Assembly (NCBI RefSeq): GCF_004366715.1
Contig: NZ_SOQZ01000003.1
Span: forward strand, 253,001-317,000
DNA length: 64,000 nucleotides
Source of the DNA: Meridianimaribacter flavus
Lineage (GTDB): Bacteria > Bacteroidota > Bacteroidia > Flavobacteriales > Flavobacteriaceae
Direction: 5' to 3'
Shown: positions 50,516-59,829 of the stretch, piece after piece
Position numbering within the stretch: position 1 is the stretch's first letter
Layout of the letters: every line of letters starts with the position of its first letter
Position numbers and translations under genes: made by a program
Notes under the pieces: generated by a model
What the model saw: only the letters and a program-made list of their open reading frames with translations
Told to the model about the DNA's origin: nothing
Database searches by the model: none

Positions 50516-51691
50516 ATGAATTATATTCTTTTTGATGGTCCTTGTCGTAACAGTTTGTTGCCATTTACCTATACAAGACCAGTAGCCGATATACGTGTAG
50601 GGATTTTAACCATTAGAGAAAAATGGGAAATGTACCTTGGTTATACTACCACAACTTTAACCGAAGATTACTTATCCAATAAATACCCAATGGTTGAAAT
50701 GGATGAGAATGTAATGATTAATGCGTCGTATGTGCCAAACTTTGAGCTTGCAGAAATGGTGAAAAGCCTTGAGGAAAATCAGGCAATTTTTAAGGATGAA
50801 GACGTTATCGCTTTTTTTACTAAAGACACGCAAGATGATGTGGATTTTGAAACCTATGAAGCGATTGAGTTTAATGCTGAAGTTATAAAGGTTGAACACA
50901 CTTGGGATATTTTCTCAAAAAACGGTAATGCTATAGCTGAAGATTTTGAGCTTTTAACAAAAGGTCGAAAATCGCAACCAATACCTGCAAGTAACAATAC
51001 CATTGAAGCAAGCAACATTTTTATAGAAGAAGGTGCAAAACTAGAGTTTGTAACTTTAAATGCTACCAATGGCCCAATTTACATAGGTAAAGATGCTGAA
51101 ATAATGGAAGGTAGTATTATAAGAGGCCCTTTTGCGTTGTGTGATCATGCTACTGTAAAATTAGGAGCCAAAATTTATGGTCCTACAACGGTTGGTCCAT
51201 ATAGTAAGGTTGGAGGAGAGGTAAATAACTCGGTGATTTTCGGATATTCAAACAAAGGACACGATGGGTTTTTAGGAAATTCAGTTTTAGGAGAATGGTG
51301 TAATCTTGGTGCAGACACCAATAATTCCAACCTTAAAAATAATTATGCTGAAGTAAGACTGTGGAGTTATGAAACCGAAGGTTTTGCAAGAACAGGCTTG
51401 CAGTTTTGTGGCTTAATGATGGGAGATCATAGCAAATGTGGTATTAACACTATGTTTAATACAGGAACAGTAGTTGGTGTGAGTTCAAATATTTTTGGTA
51501 GTGGATTTCCAAGAAATTTTGTGCCAAGTTTTAGTTGGGGAGGAAATAGCGGATTTACAACATATCTAACTAAAAAAGCATTTGAGGTTGCAAAGGTAGT
51601 TATGCAACGAAGGTCAATTGAATTTACACAACAAGATGCCGATATTTTAGAGCATGTGTTTGAAATCACCCAAAAATATAGAACTAAATAA
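50516..51691 (+). CDS. GlmU-like sugar nucleotidyltransferase/LbH acyltransferase family protein
   Basis: A 391-residue protein of the alternate bacterial GlmU family. The N-terminal ~190 residues resemble a nucleotidyltransferase (MNYILFDGPCRNSLLPFTYT then RPVADIRVGILTIREKW), but the classical G-x-G-T-R-M loop is replaced. The C-terminal half is a left-handed beta-helix (hexapeptide) domain with GPIYIGKDAEIMEGSIIRGP, YGPTTVGPYSKVGGEV and GADTNNSNLKNNYAEVRLW. By analogy it would make UDP-GlcNAc for cell wall and LPS. Bacteroidota often have this protein in addition to or instead of GlmU. The catalytic equivalence is inferred. Confidence 0.88.
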   Translation: MNYILFDGPCRNSLLPFTYTRPVADIRVGILTIREKWEMYLGYTTTTLTEDYLSNKYPMVEMDENVMINASYVPNFELAEMVKSLEENQAIFKDEDVIAFFTKDTQDDVDFETYEAIEFNAEVIKVEHTWDIFSKNGNAIAEDFELLTKGRKSQPIPASNNTIEASNIFIEEGAKLEFVTLNATNGPIYIGKDAEIMEGSIIRGPFALCDHATVKLGAKIYGPTTVGPYSKVGGEVNNSVIFGYSNKGHDGFLGNSVLGEWCNLGADTNNSNLKNNYAEVRLWSYETEGFARTGLQFCGLMMGDHSKCGINTMFNTGTVVGVSSNIFGSGFPRNFVPSFSWGGNSGFTTYLTKKAFEVAKVVMQRRSIEFTQQDADILEHVFEITQKYRTK

Positions 51692-51702
51692 ATTAAATAT
51701 AT

Positions 51703-52032
51703 ATGTTAGGAATAGTACTCATCTACTTTATAGGTCGTTACTTTTATAGGTTAGCAGAAGGATACAATAAAAACAAATGGTTGTTTGCCATTATTGGTGT
51801 GTTAAGTTATTATGTTGGAACCTTTGTTGGTGGAATAATTTTAGGTGTTTTAGATGGAATTTTCAACATTGGAATGGATTGGGACAATAGCTTAATGCTT
51901 GGTCTTTTGGCGTTACCATTTGGAGTGGCAATGGTGTATTTGTTTCACTTTTTGTTAAAACGACACTGGGAAAAAACAACTATCAAACCAGTTGATGAGA
52001 TTGAAACTATAGGGAAATCTATTGAAGAGTAG
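51703..52032 (+). CDS. Small three-helix membrane protein of unknown function
   Basis: A 109-residue protein with three predicted membrane segments (about residues 2-15, 25-47 and 65-85; IGVLSYYVGTFVGGIILGVL is the clearest) and an acidic C-terminal tail. I do not recognise a family. It follows the GlmU-like gene by 11 nt and is likely co-transcribed. Its 3' end overlaps the convergent oligopeptide-binding protein gene by 14 nt. Confidence 0.7.
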   Translation: MLGIVLIYFIGRYFYRLAEGYNKNKWLFAIIGVLSYYVGTFVGGIILGVLDGIFNIGMDWDNSLMLGLLALPFGVAMVYLFHFLLKRHWEKTTIKPVDEIETIGKSIEE

Positions 52033-53653
52033 TTTTTCTCACCTTTTTTAATTCCAATAAATTAATAGGGTTAATCCCTAGTCCATTTACATTTTTTCTT
52101 GTAAAACGAACGACTTCATCGTAAAACATAACCACGACTGGAGCGTCTTGCATGATTAAACTATCCATTTTGGTGTAAAGTGCTTCACGTGATTTAGTAT
52201 TGGTTTCAGTAAAAGCTTGTTCGTACCAAGTGTCAAATAATTCATTTTTAAAATGTGTGTAGTTTGGACCATTAGGAGCAAAATTTTTGCTGTAGTAAAG
52301 GGATAGGTAGTTTTCAGCATCAGGATAATCGGCAACCCAACTTGCACGAAACATATCTAATTTACCATTTGCCTTAGCGTCTTTTAAAGTAGCCGCAGGA
52401 ATAACATCTACATTTACTTGTAGGCCAACTTTTTGAAGTTCACGTTGTATATATTCGCAAAAACTCAAATAATTACTAGTTGTTGTAATGGTAATGCTTG
52501 GTTGAGTAATTCCTGTTTCAGCTTTAAAATCATCAATAAGTTGTTTGGCTTTTTCAGGTTGATAACTGTAACCTGTCTGTTCGTTGTAACCAGGTAATCC
52601 CTTTGGGATAAATCCACCATTGGCAGGAATACCAATACCATTTCGCAAGTAAGTCATCATTTTATGTCTGTCGAACCCATAATTTACTGCTTGTCGTAAT
52701 AGTTTGGATTGAATTTCGCTAACTTCAGAATCTAAATAAAACGCTAAATATTCAGTATTTAGATAAGGACCTCTAATGATGTCAACGTCTGTTTTGTATT
52801 GAGCTCTAAGTTCTCCTTTTGAGGTTAAAATTTCATCTTTATAAGAAGCATCTAAACCAGATACATAATCAATATTTCCTTGAGCAAATTGTAAAAATTC
52901 ACTTTGTTTGTCTGGTAAAAATGTAATAGCAACTGCTTCTAAATACGGAAGTTGGTTTCCGTTTGTATCCTTTTCAAAATACAAATTATTTTTCCTGAAT
53001 ACGAGTTTAATATTTTCTTCCCAACGTTTAAATTTAAAAGGACCAGTTCCAATAGGATTACTTCTAAAATCAGAACCATAATGCGCTACAATTTCTTTAG
53101 GAACAACCGAACAATATTTCATAGTCAGTAATCCTAAAAAAGCAGGAAAAGGTTGTTTTAACTGTATTTGAAAAACAGTATCGTTAACCGCTTTAAAATT
53201 GGCAACTTTGTTTAATACCCAACTTCCAGGAGAGGCAACTTGTTTGTCTTGTAATCGGTTTAAACTGTACTCAAAATCTTGAGCAGTAACAGTTCTTGTA
53301 GAGTCTTTTCCAAACAACTCGTGTTTGTGAAAATAAACGTCATTTCGTAAGTTAAACGTGTAAGTTGTTGCGCTGTCTGTAACAGTCCAGTTTTTAGCAA
53401 TACAAGGTATTACGTTAAGGCTGTCATCCATTTGTACCAAACCGTTAAACAATTGGTTAGTTGCCCAAATATCGGCATTGTCTTTTGAAAACGCAGGATC
53501 TAATGAACCAATGTTTTTATGTTCATTGTATCTAAAAACTGAATTTGAATTGCTTTGATTGTTGCTTTCACATGAGATTAGAATAAAAATTGCACAACAT
53601 ATTGATATGTAGTGTGGTAGTTCTGAGCTACTAAGAAAAAAGCGTTTTACCAT
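52019..53653 (-). CDS. Oligopeptide/dipeptide ABC transporter substrate-binding lipoprotein
   Basis: A 544-residue SBP_bac_5 protein. I start at the ATG giving MVKRFFLSSSELPHYISICC with the lipobox AIFILISCESN; the open frame upstream to 53722 overlaps the divergent mtaB gene. Conserved family segments are NIGSLDPAFSKDNADIWATN, LFNGLVQMDDSLNVIPCIAK, TYTFNLRNDVYFHKH, NPIGTGPFKFKRWEENIKLV and LRQAVNYGFDRHKMM. It should bind peptides in the periplasm, tethered to a membrane. No permease or ATPase genes are adjacent, so it is an orphan binding protein of the kind common in Bacteroidota. Confidence 0.92.
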   Translation of the reverse strand: MVKRFFLSSSELPHYISICCAIFILISCESNNQSNSNSVFRYNEHKNIGSLDPAFSKDNADIWATNQLFNGLVQMDDSLNVIPCIAKNWTVTDSATTYTFNLRNDVYFHKHELFGKDSTRTVTAQDFEYSLNRLQDKQVASPGSWVLNKVANFKAVNDTVFQIQLKQPFPAFLGLLTMKYCSVVPKEIVAHYGSDFRSNPIGTGPFKFKRWEENIKLVFRKNNLYFEKDTNGNQLPYLEAVAITFLPDKQSEFLQFAQGNIDYVSGLDASYKDEILTSKGELRAQYKTDVDIIRGPYLNTEYLAFYLDSEVSEIQSKLLRQAVNYGFDRHKMMTYLRNGIGIPANGGFIPKGLPGYNEQTGYSYQPEKAKQLIDDFKAETGITQPSITITTTSNYLSFCEYIQRELQKVGLQVNVDVIPAATLKDAKANGKLDMFRASWVADYPDAENYLSLYYSKNFAPNGPNYTHFKNELFDTWYEQAFTETNTKSREALYTKMDSLIMQDAPVVVMFYDEVVRFTRKNVNGLGINPINLLELKKVRKTTLQ

Positions 53654-53668
53654 TTTATTTATTAGTTG

Positions 53669-53676
53669 TAAATTTG
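53669..53676 (+). promoter_or_regulatory. -7 element of the mtaB promoter
   Basis: TAAATTTG matches TAnnTTTG in full, 21 nt before the mtaB start at 53698. The -33 element is not clear. Confidence 0.5.
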
Positions 53677-53697
53677 CAACTTGGTAAAAGTACAAGA

Positions 53698-55029
53698 ATG
53701 AACGGAAGAAAAAAAGTAGCATTTTACACTTTGGGTTGTAAGCTTAATTTTTCTGAAACTTCTACTATAGCAAGAGGTTTTAAGGATGAAGGCTTTGATC
53801 GTGTTGATTTTTCTGAAACAGCAGATATATATGTTATCAATACATGTTCTGTTACCGAAAATGCTGATAAACGATTTAAAACTATAGTTAAACAAGCTCA
53901 AAAATCTAATCCAGAAGCTTTTGTTGCAGCAGTAGGTTGTTATGCGCAATTAAAACCTCAGGAGTTGGCAGATGTTGATGGTGTTGATCTTGTGCTTGGT
54001 GCTACCGAAAAATTCAAAATTACCGACTACATTAATGACCTGAGCAAAAATGACTTTGGAGAAGTGCATTCTTGCGATATTGACGATGCCGATTTTTATG
54101 TTGGTTCCTATTCTATAGGTGATAGAACAAGAGCATTTTTAAAAGTACAAGATGGCTGCGACTATAAATGTACTTACTGTACAATACCATTAGCTAGAGG
54201 TATTTCGCGGAGCGATACCATGGATAATGTTATTAAAAATGCCAAAGAAATCTCTGAAAAAGACATTAAAGAAATTGTACTTACTGGTGTTAACATTGGC
54301 GATTATGGTAAGGGCGAATTTGGTAACAAGCGTCATGAACATACGTTTTTAGATTTAGTAACCGAACTTGATAAGGTAGAAGGTATTGAGCGTTTACGTA
54401 TTTCTTCAATAGAACCTAACCTTTTAAAGAATGAAACTATTGAGTTGGTTTCGCAGTCTAGAGCCTTTGTGCCTCATTTTCATATTCCATTACAAAGTGG
54501 AAGTAACGATATTCTAAAAAAAATGAAGCGTCGTTATATGCGAGAACTTTATGTGGATAGAGTCGCCAAAATACGAGAAATTATGCCTAATGCTTGTATA
54601 GGTGTTGATGTTATTGTTGGTTTTCCTGGTGAAACTGATGAGCGTTTTTTAGAAACGTATAATTTTCTGTCAGATTTAGATATCTCGTATCTTCATGTGT
54701 TTACCTATTCTGAAAGAGATAATACCGAAGCTGCAAAAATGGATGGCGTTGTTCCTAAAAATGTAAGGTCAAAGCGTAGTAAAATGTTACGAGGTTTATC
54801 GGTTAAAAAACGTAGAGCATTTTATGAAAGCCAAATAGGAACACAACGACAAGTATTGTTTGAAAGCGAAAATAAAGAAGGTTACATTCATGGGTTTACC
54901 GAAAACTACGTAAAAGTAAAATCGCCTTGGAATCCACATTTAGTAAATACGATTCACGATGTGGAGCTTACCAAAATTGATGACGATGGTATTGTACGTT
55001 TTGATTTGATAAATCAGGAAGCGGTTTAA
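53698..55029 (+). CDS. mtaB: tRNA t6A37 C2-methylthiotransferase
   Basis: A 443-residue radical-SAM methylthiotransferase that turns t6A into ms2t6A at tRNA position 37. The N-terminal UPF0004 domain begins RKKVAFYTLGCKLNFSETST and contains three cysteines for the second Fe-S cluster (LGCKLN, VINTCSV, AVGCYAQ). The radical SAM motif is CDYKCTYC (C154, C158, C161) in KVQDGCDYKCTYCTIPLARG. FHIPLQSGSNDILKKMKRRY and a TRAM-like C-terminus (ESENKEGYIHGFTENYVKVK) complete it. The start at 53698 is chosen because the longer frame covers the promoter. Divergent from the peptide-binding protein. Confidence 0.94.
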   Translation: MNGRKKVAFYTLGCKLNFSETSTIARGFKDEGFDRVDFSETADIYVINTCSVTENADKRFKTIVKQAQKSNPEAFVAAVGCYAQLKPQELADVDGVDLVLGATEKFKITDYINDLSKNDFGEVHSCDIDDADFYVGSYSIGDRTRAFLKVQDGCDYKCTYCTIPLARGISRSDTMDNVIKNAKEISEKDIKEIVLTGVNIGDYGKGEFGNKRHEHTFLDLVTELDKVEGIERLRISSIEPNLLKNETIELVSQSRAFVPHFHIPLQSGSNDILKKMKRRYMRELYVDRVAKIREIMPNACIGVDVIVGFPGETDERFLETYNFLSDLDISYLHVFTYSERDNTEAAKMDGVVPKNVRSKRSKMLRGLSVKKRRAFYESQIGTQRQVLFESENKEGYIHGFTENYVKVKSPWNPHLVNTIHDVELTKIDDDGIVRFDLINQEAV

Positions 55030-55122
55030 ATACTGTTAATCTTATATTTTTAGCGTTTCATCTAAATTATAATAGCTAACTTGTTAGAGGTTATATATTT
55101 ACTGCAAATTAATTGGTCCCAT

Positions 55123-55605
55123 ATGAAAAACCTACTCTCACTTGCAGTACTTTGCATTTCGTTTACTACACTATTTTCTTGTTCTAAAGACAGCAATAAC
55201 GATTCAAATCTTGTTGGTATATGGAAATTAACTAATTATGATATTAGTATTTCTACTGATGTGGATAAAGATGGAGTAGAGCACAAAAATATTTTAAATG
55301 AAATAGTTTGTAGCGTCAATGAAACATTAGAGTTTGAAACTAATAAATCTATGACTTCTAGCGATTCTTTTCACCATGAAGTAAAAGTATCTAAGGTTGA
55401 TGATTCCTATTTAGTAAATGTTGAGTGTAGTGATGGTTATATAAGTTCTATTAATGTGCTTACTGAAGAAGAGTTTACCGAGTACGAATCGTATATTGAA
55501 GGTAACCAGCTAACCTTAGTTTATGCAAATGCAGTTAAAGTTTATAACGAAGACTTCACAGAAGTGATTGAAACCAAAGATTTAATAAAAGTTTACACTA
55601 AGTAA
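55123..55605 (+). CDS. Lipocalin-like lipoprotein
   Basis: A 160-residue lipoprotein that starts at MKNLLSLAVLCISFTTLFSC, with the lipobox cysteine at residue 20; the 14 codons before it are an unlikely N-terminus. After a linker the mature region begins DSNLVGIWKLTNYDISISTD, the lipocalin-like (DUF4923/Lipocalin_4-type) start common in Bacteroidota. The rest is beta-rich with TLEFETNKSMTSSD and QLTLVYANAVKVYNED. The ligand is unknown. It is monocistronic, about 90 nt after mtaB, and ends in a terminator almost identical to the one after the next gene. Confidence 0.75.
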   Translation: MKNLLSLAVLCISFTTLFSCSKDSNNDSNLVGIWKLTNYDISISTDVDKDGVEHKNILNEIVCSVNETLEFETNKSMTSSDSFHHEVKVSKVDDSYLVNVECSDGYISSINVLTEEEFTEYESYIEGNQLTLVYANAVKVYNEDFTEVIETKDLIKVYTK

Positions 55606-55620
55606 CAACTTGAGAAATAT

Positions 55621-55654
55621 AAAAAAAACCGAAGTAAAAGCTTCGGTTTTTTTA
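55621..55654 (+). terminator. Intrinsic terminator after the lipocalin-like gene
   Basis: AAAAAAACCGAAG (55622-55634) pairs with CTTCGGTTTTTTT (55641-55653) around TAAAAG. The next terminator at 56213-56246 has the same core and nearly the same loop. Confidence 0.92.
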
Positions 55655-55740
55655 TAGTATTAATATTAAAAGTGTGTTAATCAAATTGTTTTGCTGATTT
55701 TCGTGTTCTATATTTCAAGTGAAATTAAAAACTATAGATT

Positions 55741-56193
55741 ATGAAAAAAATTATTTTATGTATTTTGACTTTAGGAGTACTGACCTTAACATCATGCTCA
55801 AGTGATGATGATGGAAGTATTAACATTGAAAATGCTAATATATCAATTGATAATACCTTAATGGATTTTGATGTTGCAGTACAAAACATACAATCTTTTC
55901 GTGTAATGTCATTTTCAAATTCATCTGATGATTCTAAATATTTTATTATAACATTAGAGAGAGATGAAGTAGGAAATGAAGCTGTTGCAAGTGTTAGCTA
56001 TCTTACTGTTGATGGTACTTATCGTTATGATAAATATACAGTCGATAATCCTGCGACAATTTCAAGTGATATTGAAATTAATACTTCAAATGCATTCAAA
56101 GGAACATTATCTGGAGTTTTGTCAAAGTATATAGAAGGAGTTGGTTACGAAACGATTACTATAGAGAGTGGTAATTTTGATGTGACTTTTTAG
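55741..56193 (+). CDS. Hypothetical small lipoprotein
   Basis: A 150-residue lipoprotein of unknown function: signal MKKIILCILTLGVLTLTSCS with the lipobox cysteine near residue 19, then an acidic serine/aspartate linker (SSDDDGS). The mature part is beta-strand-rich (YFIITLERDEVGNEAVASVS, TVDGTYRYDKYTVDN, GTLSGVLSKYIEGVGYETIT) and resembles small secreted Bacteroidota beta-sandwich proteins without a named domain. It is monocistronic and convergent with the acetyltransferase-like gene. Confidence 0.75.
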   Translation: MKKIILCILTLGVLTLTSCSSDDDGSINIENANISIDNTLMDFDVAVQNIQSFRVMSFSNSSDDSKYFIITLERDEVGNEAVASVSYLTVDGTYRYDKYTVDNPATISSDIEINTSNAFKGTLSGVLSKYIEGVGYETITIESGNFDVTF

Positions 56194-56212
56194 ATGCTTA
56201 AAATCATATAAT

Positions 56213-56246
56213 AAAAAAAACCGAAGTGAAAGCTTCGGTTTTTTTT
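56213..56246. terminator. Bidirectional terminator between convergent genes
   Basis: AAAAAAAACCGAAG pairs with CTTCGGTTTTTTTT around TGAAAG. It is nearly identical to 55621-55654 and serves the lipoprotein gene on the plus strand and, by its symmetry, the gene 56252-56548 on the minus strand. Confidence 0.9.
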
Positions 56247-56251
56247 GTGAG

Positions 56252-56548
56252 TTATATTCTAATGCCAACTGGTAGCATTTTTTTGTAGCGTCTATTTCTT
56301 CTAATAAATTTTGCAATTTCAGGACTTGTAGGAACTACGCTTATATTTCTTTCTTGTATGTTTTCAAAAACAAGTTTTAAAAAATCCTCTTCAAACCCTT
56401 CAGAGTTAATACATTCTGGAATTATTAGTTTTGTTAAAAAAATCTTTCGATCTTGGAGTGAATATTCAATTTTTGCTAATTGGTCATCAATTTTTAGCTC
56501 AAATTGACGTAAAAAGTCATTGTCTATTAGTTCAGCTGCATCAATCAT
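56252..56548 (-). CDS. GNAT-like N-acetyltransferase (YjdJ type), small
   Basis: A 98-residue protein. The pattern LAKIEYSLQDRKIFLTKLII followed by an acidic segment and NISVVPTSPEIAKFIRRNRR matches the compact YjdJ-type GCN5-related acetyltransferases of flavobacteria, whose C-terminal block usually reads P.SP.I..F.RRN. The usual acetyl-CoA loop (R-G-x-G-x-G/A) is not evident in the middle segment (ECINSEGFEEDFLKLVFENI), so the activity is uncertain. It stands alone, convergent with the hypothetical lipoprotein gene. Confidence 0.65.
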   Translation of the reverse strand: MIDAAELIDNDFLRQFELKIDDQLAKIEYSLQDRKIFLTKLIIPECINSEGFEEDFLKLVFENIQERNISVVPTSPEIAKFIRRNRRYKKMLPVGIRI

Positions 56549-56709
56549 AATAAATTAATTTTAATCTAAGGTCGGTAAGGATAAAAACTACAATTTGTAT
56601 AGTTTTGCAATGCAAATTTATAAAAAATATCGCACATATTAAAGTATAGTGATGGTTAAATGCTTATGGAATAAACTATTAAGATTTTTAAAACTACAAT
56701 AGCTCTAAA

Positions 56710-57372
56710 ATGAAACAAGATATCATACATGTTTACTTTATGCCTGGTATGGCAGCTAACCCATCAATTTTTGAGTATATTAAGCTTCCTGAAAACCAAT
56801 TCGAAATGCATTGGTTAGAGTGGGTGTTACCTCTAGATAATGAAACTTTGGAAGGCTATGCGAAACGTATGGTAAAAAAGATTGAGCATAAAAATATTGT
56901 GCTTCTTGGAGTGTCTTTTGGAGGTATTTTGGTTCAAGAAATGAGCAAATTTATAGACTGCAAAAAAGTAATAGTAGTTTCAAGTGTAAAGTCTAAACAC
57001 GAGTTGCCAAAACGTATGAAGGTGGCAAAGTTTACTAAGGCTTATAAATTGTTGCCTACACAACTAATGAGTAATGTAGAGTTGTTAGCAAAATACGCTC
57101 TTGGTAATACAGTAAAGAAAAGAGTGGAACTGTATAAAAAATACCTTTCAGTAAATGATAAAAAGTACTTGGATTGGGCAATTGAGCAAGTGATTACCTG
57201 GAAACAAGAAAAACCACATCCAAACGCTATTTATATTCATGGAAATAAAGACATGGTTTTTAACCATTCGTGCTCTGGAGACTGTATAGTTATTGAAGGA
57301 GGAACGCATATCATGATTATAAATAAGTATAAATGGTTTAACGAAAATTTACCAAATCTTATATTAAACTAA
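56710..57372 (+). CDS. Alpha/beta-hydrolase fold protein
   Basis: A 220-residue cytoplasmic protein with an alpha/beta-hydrolase layout: an opening strand (VYFMPGMAANPSIFEYI) with the oxyanion-type MPGMAANP turn, and the nucleophile elbow GVSFGGILVQEM with the serine at residue 69. The acid residue is probably in IYIHGNKDMVFN, and the histidine in EGGTHIMIINKY near the end. The triad is thus plausible. The substrate is unknown. It precedes the lytic transglycosylase gene by about 60 nt on the same strand, perhaps by chance. Confidence 0.82.
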   Translation: MKQDIIHVYFMPGMAANPSIFEYIKLPENQFEMHWLEWVLPLDNETLEGYAKRMVKKIEHKNIVLLGVSFGGILVQEMSKFIDCKKVIVVSSVKSKHELPKRMKVAKFTKAYKLLPTQLMSNVELLAKYALGNTVKKRVELYKKYLSVNDKKYLDWAIEQVITWKQEKPHPNAIYIHGNKDMVFNHSCSGDCIVIEGGTHIMIINKYKWFNENLPNLILN

Positions 57373-57433
57373 TTTTGAAAGCATTGTAGATTTCTCTACA
57401 TTTATAAAAACGTCAAACAAATAAGTGTTACTT

Positions 57434-58372
57434 ATGAAAACTTTAAAAAATATATTAGCTGCTGTAGGTTTAATAGCGTTGTCTGGGCTTTTTATTTTTG
57501 CAGCCCAAAAATCACCTTCTGATAATACAATACAAGAAGAACAGAAAAAATTAATCAATGATTATAATGTGTATGCTTTAGCAGTTCCAGATCATCTGGA
57601 GTTTGCAGGTGAAGCTGTTCCATTAGAAGATCCAGATGTTTTAGAGCGTATGGATAGAGAGCTTTTAGTAAATACGTATTGGCAATCTAATGGGTTGCTA
57701 ATGTTTAAGAGAGCTGAAAAGTATTTTCCTGTAATTGAGCCTATTTTGGAAAAACATGGTGTTCCTGACGATTTTAAATATTTAGCAGTTATTGAAAGCG
57801 GATTAACAAATGCTGTATCTCCTGCTGGAGCAAGAGGTGTATGGCAAATTATGAAAGCAACAGGAAGAGAGAATGGACTTGAGGTAAATGATAATGTTGA
57901 TGAACGTTATAATTTAGAAAAAGCTACTGAAGTGGCTTGTAAATACCTTTTAGACTCTAAAGAACGATTAGGATCTTGGACATTGGCTGCTGCTGCTTAC
58001 AATGCTGGAAACGCTGGTGTTTCTAGAAGATTAAAAGAACAAGATGTAACGGATTACTACGATTTACTTTTAGGTGAAGAAACAGGACGTTACCTGTTTA
58101 GAATTGTGGCACTTAAAGAAATTTTAAGCAACCCTAAAAAATACGGATTCAATTTTAAAGAAAACGATTTGTATAAAAATATACCAACCTATAAAGTGTC
58201 AGTAGACACTGTGGTGACTGATTTTTCAAGATTTGCAAAACAGTTTGGTATCAATTACAAAATATTGAAAATCCATAATCCTTGGTTGCGCGAAGATCAT
58301 CTTAACAATGCTTCTAGAAAGCAGTATTTTATTGAAATACCTAAAGAAGGATACTATCCTACAACGCCTTAA
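57434..58372 (+). CDS. Lytic murein transglycosylase (SLT/MltD-type)
   Basis: A 312-residue exported peptidoglycan hydrolase. The ATG at 57434 gives the signal sequence MKTLKNILAAVGLIALSGLF; the GTG 9 nt upstream opens the frame but is less likely. The goose-type SLT domain (about residues 105-235) has the catalytic glutamate in YLAVIESGLTNAVSPAGARG, followed by GVWQIMKATGRENGL and AAAYNAGNAGVSRRL. The C-terminal part (SRFAKQFGINYKILKIHNPW) resembles a LysM-like region. Its stop codon overlaps the cardiolipin synthase start by one base (TAATG), so the two are coupled. Confidence 0.9.
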   Translation: MKTLKNILAAVGLIALSGLFIFAAQKSPSDNTIQEEQKKLINDYNVYALAVPDHLEFAGEAVPLEDPDVLERMDRELLVNTYWQSNGLLMFKRAEKYFPVIEPILEKHGVPDDFKYLAVIESGLTNAVSPAGARGVWQIMKATGRENGLEVNDNVDERYNLEKATEVACKYLLDSKERLGSWTLAAAAYNAGNAGVSRRLKEQDVTDYYDLLLGEETGRYLFRIVALKEILSNPKKYGFNFKENDLYKNIPTYKVSVDTVVTDFSRFAKQFGINYKILKIHNPWLREDHLNNASRKQYFIEIPKEGYYPTTP

Positions 58373-59826
58373 TGATTGATTTTGTTAAGCACAATTTTTG
58401 GAACATTTTAATTGTTCTTAATTATGTTGTGGCAATTTCTGCTGCAATAACTATTCTTCTAAAAAATATTAACCCAACCAAAACCATTTCTTATATAATG
58501 GTTTTGGTTTTTTTTCCTTTTTTAGGGTTGTTAGTTTACTATTTCTTTGGGCAAGAATATCGAAAGAACAAAATATTCAACCGAAAACATATTTTAAATA
58601 AAAGAGTTGTAAAAAACATCAATAAAGAGTTACAACTTAATAACAAAGAAAAGAGAGAAATTAAGCAAACTCTTGACGAAAAAGTAAAACTTGTAAAGTT
58701 GCTTTACAATAGCGAACAGTCGCCTTTAACGCTCAACAACAAAGTTAAACTGATTAAAAACGGAGAAGAAAAATTTAAACTATTACTTAAAGACTTAGAG
58801 CAAGCCCAATCTCACATCCACATGGAATACTATATCCTAAAGGATGATAAAATAGGAACACAAGTTTTGGATGTATTGTGTGAGAAAGCTATAGAAGGTG
58901 TTAATGTAAGATTAACTTTTGACGATGTAGGAAGCAAGCTTTCAAAAGCAATAAAAAATAAACTCAAAGAAAGTGGAGTAGAGTTTGCGCCTTTTATGCC
59001 TGTGTTGTTTCCAAAATTCACAGGAAAGATGAACTACAGAAACCATAGAAAAATTGTGGTTATTGATGGGCGTATTGGTTATTTAGGAGGTATAAACATT
59101 TCTGATACTTATGTAAACTACGAAACTGATAACTCATATTGGAGAGATACGCACCTGAGAATTGAAGGTGAAGCAGTAAAACCGTTGCAGATAAACTTTT
59201 TAACCACTTGGAATTTTGTATCTAATACTGATTTGCCAATTTCTAAAACCTTTTTTCCTGAAATAGAAGTTACTGAAGAAGTGCCAGTACAGATTGCAGC
59301 TAGTGGTCCAGATACTGATTGGGCAAATATTATGGAGACTATTTTTACAGCTATAGTTACTGCGCAAAAATATGTGTACATAACCACGCCTTATTTTATT
59401 CCTAATGATGAAGTTATTACTGCAATGCAAGTAGCTGCGAAAAGTGGTGTAGAAGTAAAATTGTTAATTCCAAAACATTCAGACTCTTGGACTGCTGAAC
59501 ACGCTACAAACTCTTATTTAGAGTCGTTATTAGAAGCAGGAGTGGAAATTTATCGATACAAAAAAGGATTTGTTCATGCTAAAACATTAGTTGTTGATGA
59601 CATTTTTTGTACTGTAGGAACTTCTAATATGGATTATAGAAGCTTTAATATCAATTTTGAAATAAATGCTTTAATATATGATGAAACACAAAGTAAGGCA
59701 CTTAAAAAGTTTTTTAATGATGATATTAAAGATAGCGAACAATTAACTTTACAAAGCTGGCAAAAAAGACCTAGATTAAGTAGGCTTAAAGAATCTTTTT
59801 GTAGGCTTTGGGCTCCTTTATTGTAA
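58372..59826 (+). CDS. cls: Cardiolipin synthase
   Basis: The 484-residue phospholipase-D-superfamily enzyme makes cardiolipin from phosphatidylglycerol at the inner membrane. Two N-terminal membrane helices (about residues 10-30 and 38-58: MVLVFFPFLGLLVYYFFG) are followed by two PLD domains with HKD motifs: NHRKIVVIDGRIGYLGGINI (about 225-244) and VHAKTLVVDDIFCTVGTSN (about 402-420). Both are complete (H-x-K-x4-D). The length is typical. It is coupled to the lytic transglycosylase gene by a one-base overlap. Confidence 0.94.
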   Translation: MIDFVKHNFWNILIVLNYVVAISAAITILLKNINPTKTISYIMVLVFFPFLGLLVYYFFGQEYRKNKIFNRKHILNKRVVKNINKELQLNNKEKREIKQTLDEKVKLVKLLYNSEQSPLTLNNKVKLIKNGEEKFKLLLKDLEQAQSHIHMEYYILKDDKIGTQVLDVLCEKAIEGVNVRLTFDDVGSKLSKAIKNKLKESGVEFAPFMPVLFPKFTGKMNYRNHRKIVVIDGRIGYLGGINISDTYVNYETDNSYWRDTHLRIEGEAVKPLQINFLTTWNFVSNTDLPISKTFFPEIEVTEEVPVQIAASGPDTDWANIMETIFTAIVTAQKYVYITTPYFIPNDEVITAMQVAAKSGVEVKLLIPKHSDSWTAEHATNSYLESLLEAGVEIYRYKKGFVHAKTLVVDDIFCTVGTSNMDYRSFNINFEINALIYDETQSKALKKFFNDDIKDSEQLTLQSWQKRPRLSRLKESFCRLWAPLL

Positions 59827-59829
59827 AAA

